A stretch of DNA of 64,000 bases from Desulfobacteraceae bacterium UBA5852 (lineage in GTDB: Bacteria; Desulfobacterota; Desulfobacteria; Desulfobacterales; UBA5852), in the NCBI GenBank assembly GCA_002432195.1, contig DJGG01000132.1, positions 39,256 to 103,255 on the forward strand, written 5' to 3'. Under the pieces are notes generated by a model. It ran no database searches. It had not been told where the DNA came from and saw only the letters and a list, made by a program, of their open reading frames with translations. Position numbers and translations under genes: made by a program. Shown in pieces: positions 1 to 12,000 of this stretch. Every line of letters starts with the position of its first letter. Position 1 is the first letter of the stretch.

Positions 1-3000
1 GGAAGTAGCGGAAGGCGGCCAGGCGCAGCACGTTCTCCCGCAGGGTCGTCACCCCCCGGGCCATGCGCCAATAGCCGTCGCCGTATGTCTTGGGGTTGAA
101 CCAGTTGGGGCGCTCGTCTAGCAGGATGTCGCCGATCAGCCGGTCGGTCTTCAGGATCTTGAAGACGTCCTGGACCTCCTGCACCGCCCAGCCGGACCCG
201 ATCACCCCCAGGCGAAGGGCAAGCTCCAGCTCCTCGGCCACGGCCGGGGGAAGCTTCGCCCGGTCCCTCCCCTGCCACTGCCGCAGATCCTTGAAGGCCC
301 GGCCGGCGTATTTCAGGATGGCAGGGTTGTAGGCCAGGCAGACGTCCACGTCGCCGCTGGTGTTGTTGAGGTTGTACTTGATGAGGCTGTAGGGGTTGAG
401 CAGGATGTACTGCTTCCAGGCACTCATGGCCCAATCGCCAAACCGGCCGATGCCCACCTCGCTCTTGTCGCTGGGAGGATAGAACTCGTCCAGGGTGGCG
501 GCCAGGCCCTCGGGGATCACCCAGATGGTGTCGCGGCCCCGGGCAAGCAGCCGGCGGGTCTCGGCCTCGTTGGGGTCCACGAAGCCGGCGGCGATCTGCT
601 GGAGCACCTTGTCGGTGATGGTGGACGTCCAGAACCACCCCTTCCCGGGATCCGGCTTCCACTCGACGTAGCCCTCGCGCTCGGCCAGGACCTTCTGCCA
701 GGTCAGGAACTCGTCCCCCAGGGTGCTCTCGATGAACTGGTTGCGCTCGCGGATTGCCTTGAAAATGGTGGCCGCCCAGTTGGCCCCGGGCTTCTGCTTG
801 TCGATGAGGTAGCTCAGGAACTGGAACCACCGGGGGTGGTCCATGTCGGGGTCCTGGGCGAGCTCGTCAACCAGATCGTCCCACTCGCTGTCGAAGTCCA
901 GCTCCCCACGCTCAGCCATTTTGGCCAGCTTGGCCCTGGCCATGGCAATCTTTTGCTTCCAGGGGAGCAGGATGTCGATTTCCTCCCCCTCCCGCTCGTG
1001 CCCGGGCGGGTAGTGCTCCACCCAGCCCTCGCGGCGGGCCTTGGCCCACAGGTTGGCCAGGTTGCGCTGCTTCGCCTCCCCCACCAGCGCCTTGAAGATG
1101 TCGCTTTCGGCCTTCACATGGCGCAGGGTTTCCACGGTCTCCAGCTGGGCGATCTGGCTGGCCAGGGCCATGAATTCCGCTTCGACATACTCGGTGTTGT
1201 AGTCCATCTGGCTGCCGGTGCGGGCGGCCTTCCAGGGGCGCCACTTGGTGCGGACGTCCTTGCTGCCCACCTGGATGCCCCGGTCCATGGCCCAGTATTG
1301 AATCACCTGGTGGTGGTAGTAGTCGCCATTTCCCAGGTTCTCCCGCTTAATCTGCTTGGCCTCCACCAGGCGGCGGGTCATGTCGCGGATGGATTCCTGA
1401 CGGGCCTCCAGGGCCCGGACCACCTTGGGGTGGTCGCCGGCCAGGTCCTTCAGCCGCTGGAAGGTGTCACGCAGCTCCTGGTGGTTCGCGTAGCCGAACG
1501 GCAGGGGCCTCTCGGCGCCGTCCTCCGCGGAGTAAAGCCCGCTTTCCAGGTCGCGCAGCAGGTCGGCGGTGATCACGCTCACCCGGAAAAGCTCGTACTC
1601 GCTTTGGGAGAGGCCCCGGGTCCAGGAGGAAATCATCTCCAGGGCCTGCTGCTTGGCGATCGATGGGACTTCCTGGTGCCTGCGAAGGATGTCGTTGAGC
1701 CGGGCCCGCTCAACCCGGTTTTTAACGGTCTGAAGATGCGGGAAGTGGTGGGCCTGGTGGACCAGCACCCGGCCCCAGTCCCTCAGATTGTCCAGCAGAG
1801 CCGCCTTCGGGATTCCGCGGGCGGCGGCCTCGCGCTGGACGACTTCGGGCGGCAGGGCCCCCTTCCAATCGGGGCCGGCCTCGGCCTGGGCAGCGACCCG
1901 CCCCCGGGCGGAAAAGGCCGGCGCCGCCCCCCACCCGCTGGCCACTGCGCCCGAGCCCTCGATCACGGCCTTGCGAGCGTCCAGCAGAGCCTGGCGGATG
2001 CGGGCGTCGTCCTCGTTGATGGAGAAGCCCAGGCGGCGCATCATACGAGCCACGGCAGCCGCGGCGCGCTTGAGCCACAGCTTGTAGCCCTCCAGCTCCT
2101 GGGCCTGGCGGGCGAACCACTCGTCGGCGGCCAGGCGCTGGCCCTTCGGGGTGGCGGTGTCGAAGCCGTAGTCCTTTCCGATCCGGCCAACCGCTTCCCT
2201 ATTCCCCCGGTAGATGGCATCCAGCAGGGATATGATCTCAGGGGCCGGCAGGGCGATCCGCAGGCCGTGGTGGCCAAAAGCCTCGTGGAGGACGGCCGTT
2301 GCCAGATGGGCCGGGTTTTCGACGTTCTCGGCCACGACGTAGACCTTCCCCCGCCAGTACGCCGCGTCCACGATGTCGCCCTTCGACTTGGCCAGTATCC
2401 CCTCGGGAAGCTCGCTCTGCTGGGCCACTACCACCAGCCCGGGGGCGGCCCTCCAGCCGTCCATGACCTTGCGGGCGGCGCTCTCAGCCTCGGCCTTGTT
2501 CAGCCGGGCGAAGCGTTTCGCCTTGGGGCGGCGACCCAGGAGGAAGAGAGGGCGCTCGTCGTTGGCCCGCTGCGCGGCGATGTCCACATGGGCGATCTTA
2601 TCGTCAAACCTGTCCAGGCCCGTCGTGGACGCGGCCGACACGCCGCGCTCGTAAACATCGAGCATTCTGGCGGTGTACTGCATCATCGACCGGATGCTTC
2701 GAACCGCGTCGAGCTCGGGGGTCCCCGCCTTGATTTCCGACCGGCTGGAGTAGACCATGCCGCTCGCGTTGGTCGCCTCCAGGCCGGCGACCACCTCGGC
2801 CGCAAATTCACGAATAGGCATGCCCTTGGCCTTCGGCACCACGCCGACGGGCCGGTTCAAGTTGTCCAACAGGATGAACCCCTCGGGGTCCCCGGCCGCT
2901 CGGATCCATGCGCCCATTTCATCCGGGCCAGTAATTCCTGGACCCCTGTCGGCGGTGGATTTAAGCACCCGGCGCACAATCGGGACCCTCGCCCTGCGCA

Positions 3001-6000
3001 CGGTGGGCCTAATCGATCGCGAGTTCGAAGTCACGATGCCGTCTGAGAAAGACTCGTAATTGGTCCCGGCGATCACGAACGTTTCGAAGTCTATGCCCCG
3101 TAAGGCAAGAATGGCGCGGACGTGATTCGCCATGGCAATATCGTGGCTTGACGGGCCCGTCGTACCCCCCGGGTGGTTGTGGGCGATGTATGCCTTGGCC
3201 GCCCCGGGGATATTCAGCACCCGCCCGGTAAGCTCGGCCAGGTTGAACTGCGAGCTTCCGTGAGTCCCGACGGTGTACCGCTGGACCTCCAGAACGAGGC
3301 CCTGTGAATCCACCACCACCACCATCATGTGTTCCTGGGCCTCTTTGCGGATGTGGGCCAAAAGAGACGCCGCGTCGTCTACGGAAAAAATCACGTTACC
3401 GGCGGCGGCAATGTCTCCGCTGGTGGCCATCCGCACCAAGGGCGTCGGGCGCTTGAATGTGGGTGCCTTAGGCTCCCCATCCTTGGCCTTTCCCGAGAAG
3501 TCGAGAGACGCCTGCACCATGGGGCGCATGCCGATGGACTTCGGCTCGGCCAGGTAGGTTGCCTCGGGCTCGCGGAGGGTGGTGTCGGCGGCATGGCTGG
3601 AAAGGACCTTGAAATCGGCCTGGCTCACCTTGAAGACCTCACCCAGGGCGATGATCCGCTCCACCACCCGGCGGGTGTTTTTCGCGGGGAAAGCCGCGCT
3701 CATGTAGTTGGCGCTGCTCTGGAACTCGCCCCCCTCGGCCAGGGCCAGCAGGTCCTGGTCCTGGTAGAACCGTGCCCCCAGGCTCTTGCTCTTGGGGACG
3801 GTCACCAGCAAATCGTCGGCGTCCCGCATCACCTCCACCGACCCGGAGGAAATACGCATGCCCAGGAGGGCGGCCCTGACCGCCATTTCGGGGTCAAGGG
3901 CCACCCGGGTGTCCACCTTGTCGGCCTTGAAGTTGCGGGGCGCGAGGACGCCCATGTCCCAGCTCCCGTCCTCCCGGGTGAAGCGCACCAGGCGGGCCTG
4001 GCTGCGAACGTGGGAATAAGCGTCCAGGAGGTTGCCAGTCAGGATGTGGCGGCGCTCGGTGGCATGGAGAGCCGCGGCGCTGTCCCAGCTGCGAAGCACG
4101 GCTTCGCTGGTATCCAGCACGAAGAGATTGGCCGCGTCGATCTTGGAAATGGGCAGGGAAAGGGTGCGCATGGGGCTGTTGACGGCGAAGACCAGCCGGA
4201 CTCGGCCCGGGGCCACCGGGGAGCCCGCGGCCTTGGCCAAGCGCACCTTGACCAGCACCGCGTGCATGTCGGGCGCGCCCTCAACCCCGCTCACGATGTA
4301 GGGCTTCCCCAGGAAGCGGCGGGAGAGCATCCGCTCGATCTTCTGGAACTGCTCGTCGGTGCGGCCGCGCAGCCGGGCAATCTGAGAGGCGGCCGGCGAA
4401 ACCCCGTCCTCCCCCGGCTCCTGGCTGAACTCGGAATTTATCCTGGCGATCTCGGTCCCCAGGTACTCGGCCAGCTCCTTGCGAAGCCTGTCAATCAGGC
4501 CGCGGCTGTATTCCTGGGGGCTCTTGCCGGCCAGCTCCTCGTCCACCATTTCCTGGATGCGGGCGATTTTATAGGGCTTGGTGGGGCTCACCACCTCCAC
4601 CTGTTCCAGGGTGGTCGGAAGGGTGAAGACGTTGTTCGGGCCCCGCGCGCGGCCGGCGTTCAGGGTGGTGCGGCTGAGGGTCTTCGCCTTGAAGTCGTAC
4701 TCCCCAACCTCGAGGTCGAAGGTGCCGATCTCCTTCATCCACTCGATGGTGTCCTTGTAGGCGCCCTCCACCCACTCCCAGAACTGTTCCTGCATGGCGA
4801 TGGACTGCACCCCCACCCGCCCGGAAATCTGCACGATGCCGCCGTCGGGGTTCAGCCGGATCCCCTTCATCCCGGGAACCTGCCACTCGCCGCTGGGCAG
4901 CTGGATCCCGTGTTGCCGCACCCACTCGGCGGCCGCCAGGTCGCCGTAGCGGTTGAGCATATCCGGCAGCTCCTTTTGGGAGACAGGGCTGTCGGCGTTC
5001 GCGCTGGTGTTGGCCGAAAGGCTTTTCAGCTTGCGGGAGAGCACCGCCGCCGGCCGGATCTCGGTGGGAAGGTCCAGGAACAGGAGCCGGTATGAGGGAA
5101 GCGCGGTCTGCCCCTTCCGGTTAATGCGGCCCATCTTCTGCACTTCGGTGTCCACGTTGAGCTCAGCCTGCACCCCGATGTAGACTCGGGGCCGCTGGTC
5201 GGTGAACTTCGGGGAAGCGTGCATGCTGATCCCGGTGGAGCCCGCCGAATTGATGATCACCACGTCGAGCGCGCCGGAATTGAACCGGTGGATGATGCCC
5301 TTCCGGTCGCTGCGCTCCTTCCCGGTTCGCAGCCGCAGGGTGGGCACCGGGTTTTCGATGTCGGCCACGTAGCCCCGGCCAGTGATTTCCTCCGACGAGT
5401 AGCCGGCCTCCTTCAGCTTTCGCCGGATGTGGTCGATGGGGCTGCCCGGAACGTCGAGTCTTGAGTTCCGAATCATTTCCAGGGCCGTGTCGAAGGCCTC
5501 TTCGAGCTTCTCCCCCAACTCCGCGGGGTCCAGGTCAACCTGAATCTCCTCCCCCTGGGGCGTGGTGATGCTTACCCGCAGGGTGCGCCGCAGGGCGCGC
5601 TCCAGGATGTTGCCGAAGTTCAGGTCGAAGCGGTCCCCCACCCTCATCATCCCCTGGTTCACCAGATCGGTGACGAAGGACTCCATGGTGTTGGCCACGG
5701 CGATGATGGGCTTGCGGCCGGCCTTCAACTCCTCGATGGCCGCCTCCACCGCGGCGTCGGCCTTCATGGCGAGCAGCAGCTGCCGGATCTTGTTATGAAC
5801 GGTGCTGGCGAAGTTGGCCGTGTTGACCGATGCCCGCACCGGCCGCTTGGAGCCCGGCCGAATCCCGATGGGGTCAAACTCCACCCCGCCGATAACGACC
5901 TTTTTGGCCTTCCGGAGGTCCTTGGGCTTGGCGTTCTTGATGGTCCGGATCGCGTCTGCAAGGGAGTCGGCCACCAGGCGGTCCACTTCAAGGATCTCGC

Positions 6001-9000
6001 GCAGGATGGCGGTCGCCTCGTCGGCCCGGCGGGCGTCCCGCTCCCGGTTCGCGGTGTCGAAGTGGCTCCGAATCTCGATGCCCTTGAAGCTCTTCTCCCG
6101 CCGGATGTACTGCCCCATCTTGGCCAAGGCCGCGCTCACCCACTCCTGTAGCGGGGTCCCGCCGGCGCTGATGGCGTCGATCAGCTGCTCCATCTGCATG
6201 TTGCTCGTGCCGATGGCGGTGCGGAAGTAGACCGGCATGGTGTCGGGGCGCTTGGCGAAGGTGGCCGAGAGGTAGGCCACCCCGCGCACTTCGGCCAGGG
6301 CGCCGCGGACGAACTCCCCCGTGGCCGATTCCCCCGAAGCGTTGTGGGACTCGTCCAGGATCATGATGTTGTCCCGGGCGAGCAGGATCAGCACGGTCTG
6401 GGCGTCGTTGGGCTGCCGCACCTGGGAGTAAGTGGAGAGGATCCCGTCATGGGGGCTCATGGCCCGGGCGACGGCCGCGTCGTCGCCGGCCTTGAGCAGC
6501 CCGGCGCGCTCCCGGAGGCCCGGGGTGGGGATGACCACCTCGCCGTCCTCGTCCACGATGTTGGCCAGGTCGCGGTTGGAGGCCATGAGGAAGGGCTTGA
6601 AGACCTTCTGCCCGATGTCGCGGATGTCCCGGTAGAAGTCCGAAAAGAGGTTCGGCTTTTCCGTGAAGAAGATGGGCTTGAGCCCCTGCAGGCGGGCGTA
6701 GCGGTAGAGGCTCGCGGCCACCCGGCCCTTGCCTACCCCGGTCTGGTCCCCGATGATCATGCCGTAGCCGCGCTCGATGTTGTCGATGGCGAGTGCCACG
6801 GCGTCCACCTGGTCGGCCGACAGAGCGTCCCAAAGCGCCTTGGTGCTCTTGTAGTCGAGGCGGCTGGCGACGTACCGATCGATGTCCCCCACCCGTGCCT
6901 CCAGGGCTTCCAGGGCTGCCTGGGTGTCCTGGGCCATCTTGCGTGGCACCAGTGTTTCGTCCACCACCGGGCCCTTGCTGCGCGGAACGTAGGGGGCCTG
7001 GTAGGCGTCGGCCCCCCCGGGGACCTCGTCCTTGCGCTCCTGCTGCTGCTTCTCGGCCTCGAGGGCGGCGGCGATGTCGGCCTGGGCGAACTTCAGAAGG
7101 TAGGGCTCGGCGGCGGCCTTCAGTTTGGCGTAGGTCTGGGTGATGAAGAGGCTCGCCCGCTCGGCCACGGTGGCGGCGAGCTTGGCGGTGGCCTCCCACA
7201 TTTGCCGCAGGATCTCGCGGACCTTCAACCAGCGGGGGTCGTCGTCGGCAATGGCCTCTGCGGGCCGGCGGGAAAAATTGGGGTCGTCCAGAAGATCGTT
7301 GAGGTTGTTGGCCAGCCGGTCGAAATCGGCCTGGGCCTTTGCGGCGTCGGCGGCGGCCTTCTCCGCGGCCTCCTTCTCGCGCTGCCGGGCGCCCTCGCGG
7401 CGGATCTGATCGAGGATGCCGCCTAAAGCATCCGGCCCTCGCTCTCCAGCAGGAACTCCTCCAGGCTCACGGCCTCCATTTCCTTTTTCATCTGCTCGGG
7501 TGTCGGCGCTTCGAGGTCCGGCTCCCTCGCCTGCAGGTTGTCCAGGACGTTCTCCAGCGTCGTCTCCCCGCGGAGGTAGTGTGTCAGGGCCTGGCCCGGG
7601 TGCATCCACCGGGCGCTGGTCTGAAGCTCTGCCAGCAGCTCCTCGGGCGTCTCCCCTTCCACCGGCCTGTCCAGGAACTGCTCCACCACCGCGCGGGCCC
7701 TGGGCACCCCCAGGTCCTCGATCATCCGGCGCACCCTGGTTCGGAGGGCCATCGGGTAGGTTGCCCCGGTCGGCGGTTTCTCCCCCACCCACACCGCCAG
7801 CAGGCGCCTCGCCGCGGGATAGGGCTTCAACTCCTCGGGAAGCCACGGTTGCATCGGCCAGCCCTCCAAAGAGGTTCAACAGTTCATCGGGGGTCGAAGC
7901 CGACAGGAAACCGCTGTCCGGTGCTGCGCCCCCGGGTTCGGCCTTGCGGCCGTCAATCACGATGATGCGGAAATCGTACTTGGTCCCCTGGCGGCTGTAA
8001 AGCTGGCCGTCCACCTCCACGTTGTGGGTGACGTTGTAGAAGTGGTGGAGCCAGTTGAAGAACGGGGCGTGCCTGATCTGCCCGTTGCTGCCCAGGTTGT
8101 GGCCGCCAATGATGAAGGCCGCGCGTCCATCGTCCTTCATGGCTCGCAGGGCGTCGGCCATAATCCGGTGGTCGATCTGGGAGACATTGTATCCATCGAC
8201 CTTTACGGTGGGAATGGCGCCGAAAGGCGGGTTGGCCACCACGGCGTCGGCGTCCCGCTCGTTGGGGTCGTGGCGGCCGGCGTTTAAGGTGGCGCCGTCC
8301 TCCTGGGAGGCAGTGAAACCCATGGCCCGCAGGATCTCGGAGCGCAGGAGGTTGATCTCGTTCGCGTGGGCCTTGTGCTGGGAGGCCGCCGTGAGCAGCA
8401 TCCCGGTGCCCGCGGCGGGCTCGTACACCGTCGCGTCTCGGGTGACGCCCGCCAGCTCCTGGAGCAGGTAGCCGAGGTGGACGGGCGTGGAATAGGCCTG
8501 GTTGATGGTGCTGGTGGAGGTCCGGGTGGCGAGGTTCGGCTGCCACTCGTAGAGCCGCTGGAGCTCCGCGAAGGTTTCGGCCACGGTGAACCCCTCGGCC
8601 CGGGCGGCGTCGATCACGCGCCGGGCCTCAGCGGCAATGGCCCCCTCGAAGACCTCCTCCACGAATTTCTGGTTGTACCGGGAATCGGCCAGCAGGGGGC
8701 CCCGCTCGACTCCCAGGGCGCGCGCCACCACCTGCTGCAGGCCCACTTTGTTGAGCCGCTCGCCCCGGCTGCGCACCACGTCGCCGAAGAGCTTCAGCAG
8801 CGCCCGAATCCGCTGTTTCGGACTCAGGCCGAAGAAGGCGGCGGGATCCCCCAGTCCGCCCTTGATCTCCACCGGCGCGGGGGCTGGCAGGTGCCGCGGC
8901 TTCTTGGGCTCGGCGGCCGCCCGGTCGATCACGTCTTGCTCCCAGGAAGCGCCGGTTTTCAACTGGTACTGCCCCGTCACTGAGTCGATGTGGACGAGCT

Positions 9001-12000
9001 TGGTCTCCTTGAAGCGCGCCAGCACCCGCTCGGCTTCCTCCCGGGTCTTTCCGAACTGTTCCATCACGCTTTCGATGAAACGTTCCTCCCCGGCGAGCAT
9101 GCGTTGGGCCACCGCTTTGGTTCCAGGGATCTTCTCCGGAGTGGCCTCGGGTTTCCGCTCCCCGCCGGCAAACAGGTCCGGCTGCCGGGGGTTCTGGAAC
9201 CCCAGGCCGGGCTGGGCCTCGTCGCGGCTGCTGGGCGTCGAAAAGTAATCGTCGGGGCCCAGCTTCCCACCTCTGTGGCCGGACTTGATGGGCCTCGAAT
9301 CGTGTAGGGGCTTCGGCCGCTGCTGGCCGTGAGTTTCCTGCTTCAGGTCGAGAGTGGGCTTGCCGGGCTCGGGGGCGGCCGCCGGCTCTGGCGCTTCGGG
9401 CGCTTCCGGCGCGGGGGCTTCCGCGTTGGTTTCTGCCGGGGCCTCCCCGGGCCCATTTTCCATCTTGGGTTTGGTTTCCCCCTCAAGGTCGGATTTCAGC
9501 ACGTCCACCCGGTCGAAGGGGGCGAGCTCAACAGTGGTCCCGTCCTGAAGGGTGACGCCGAAGGGGTCCTTGTCGATGATCTTGTAGATGTCCCAACCAT
9601 CCGGCCCGTGGCCGGCGATGATGGTCAGGGGGCGGCCCTCGGGGAGGTCTTCGGCATTGACCTGGACGTACTCGCCCGGGGGAGGATCCTCGGGCTCGTA
9701 TTCCATTTGCGATAGGAGTTGCTTCTCCTTGTGGGTTAGGTCGTCGCCACTACGCGCAGTAATGTCGGTGTTCCGGCGCTTCAGGACCTCCTTGGCCCGT
9801 TCGTGATCGCCAATCAGAAGGTCAAGCAGATTTTCACCTTCGAGGAGATAACCTTCTGATTTTAAGGCTGTTTCAATCTTATCGTATGGGGTGCCGTTTT
9901 TCCGAAGCAGCATCTTGACTGCCACGGCCGCCTCCTTGAACTCGGCGGCCATGTTCACGGGGTTGATTCCGCCCATCTTCTTGATCCAGCCACGGACGGT
10001 GATGGGGGCCTGCTTCGCTCGCTGACGCTTCGGCTTGGGGATCTTCTCAGGTGTCGAATCAGTGCTGGGCGTCGGGGCGCCCGATTGCGCTTCAGGCTCG
10101 GCACCGGTGCGGGCCTCGGCTTCCTCCTTGGCTCGTTGCTCGGCGCCCTTCTTCCGGATCTCGTCCAGGATCGATTCCAGTCCGTCCGGGGCCTGGGGAA
10201 CAGCCAGCGCTTCCGGCGCCGGCGCGGGAACCCCCTTCTTGGCCCGCAGCTCGGCCAAGCGCTTGTGAGCGTCCCCCAGCTTGGAAACGGCGAAGGTGTC
10301 GCCCGTAACAGGGTCGGTGAACAGGTACTGCGCGGCCGGGTCCACCCCGTTGAACTCGATCCCCAAGCCGGCGGCCACCTTCCGGGCCGTCTCCCCGTTG
10401 CTGTTGGCCTTGGCCAGGGCGTCGGCCTTCTTGGCGGCCTCAAGCGCCGCGGCCTCCTTGTCCGTGAAGGCCATCCCGCCGACCGTCGCCGCCGACTTGA
10501 CGGCCTTTACCGGAACCGAGGGATCGAGCGGGGTCCTCTTGCGGGTGCCGTCCCCCAGCCAGGCCTTCAGCTGCGCTGGCTCCATTTCGGTCATGCCGCC
10601 GAAGCCGTTCCACCCCTCCTCATAGTTGCGCTGGTAGATCTCCCGGGCCTGTTGGGCGTTGGCGGCCCCCAGGATGACCTTGTGCTCGTCAAACTCCCCG
10701 GTGTTGGGATCCATCTGGTCGATGACGAAGGCCTTCGGAGTGTTGACCGCCGGGCCCAGGAAGACGTCCACCTGATCGCCGTCCTTTCCCAGAGACCGGC
10801 GGAAGTAGCCGTAGTGGTCCTGCATTTCGACTTCCCATTCGGTCCCGTCCGGCGCCTTCCCGCTGCGGGTGGAGCCGGCCGGGTTCTCGACGGTGATGTC
10901 GAACCCCAGAACGTTGATGTGCCCCTTTTTGTAGTTGCCGGCCTTCTTCTGCCCTTCGGTGGGCTCTGGCCGGTCGTTCTGCAGGCTGGTGGCGGCGTCG
11001 TTGGCCTGGATGGCAACCTCGGCCTGCTTCTCCTGCTCGGCCTGGGCGGCCAGGCGGTCCACCTCCCGGGGATCGGCGCCGGCCAGGGCATCGTCCTCGT
11101 CCAGGGCCACGTCCGCAGGGGTCCTCGGAGGCGCTGGAACGGCGAGGCGAGACAAGGCCCCCGCGGACACGGGGGCTGCTGGCGGGGCTCCGGGGCCAGG
11201 GGGTGCCGCAGGGATCGGTGACACGGCTGGGGGTGCCGCGGCTTCCGGCATGAAGGAGTCGGCCGCCGGGGCCTCGGAGGCCATGCGCATGGGGGCACGG
11301 CGAGTGCCGCCGTCGGGGCCGACAGGGGGCGCTGAAGGCGGTGCGCTGCCGGCGGGGCGCCCCAGGATAATGTCCTCGGGGGTGGACGCCTCCTCGCCGG
11401 GGTTCTTCAGGGAGTGCTGCACGTCGTGGCCGACGGAGACGGCAGCACCGGGCGCTCCGATGACGACGAAGGCCTTGGCGCTCTCGACGGCGGTCTCCTT
11501 CAGGCGCTCGATGATGGCCGCCCGCTGAAGCTCGGGGATGCCGGCCGCGTTCATCTCGGCGTCCATCTCAGCCGCGACGAAGGCGCCGACGATGTTGGCC
11601 GACTCCTGGGTGACCTCCTGGGCCACCTCGCCGGCCAGGAACTCCCCAAACTTGATGGCGTTGCGGCCCGCGATGCTGCCGGCCACTTTCGAAGCGCGTG
11701 CGGCCGCAGCCTTCAGGGCTCCGCTCTGGCCCAGCTTGGCCAGGCCCCGGGCGATGGCCCGGGTGGCGACCGACTGCGCCCCGGGGAAGGCCTTGGCCAG
11801 CCACCCGATCTGCGCCACCTCGATCAGGCCGTTGACCGCGCCCACGCCGCCTGCCACCAGACGGGCGACCTTCGGGTCTATGGCGTTGCCTCGGTCGTCC
11901 CGGAGCTCCAGCAGCTCATCGTAGGCGAGGCCCGCCTCGATGCGGCCCATTTCCATGGCCGCGCTCAGCTGGAATCCCCTGGCGAAGGCCGGGGCCGGGG

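Noticed and set aside
836..3046. Long plus-strand open frame opposite the giant gene (also 3,329-5,095, 6,344-7,426, 10,085-11,221 and 11,414-13,186)
   Set aside because: Antisense reading of GC-rich coding DNA: products are rich in Gly/Leu/Val/His without motifs, have no ribosome sites, and mirror a well-supported minus-strand gene.
7415..7880. Sequencing error as the simplest reason for the frame change in the giant gene
   Set aside because: Both borders lack long homopolymers, two opposite errors would be needed, and a strong ribosome site and ATG stand at the exact start of the nested frame. It still needs read-level checking.
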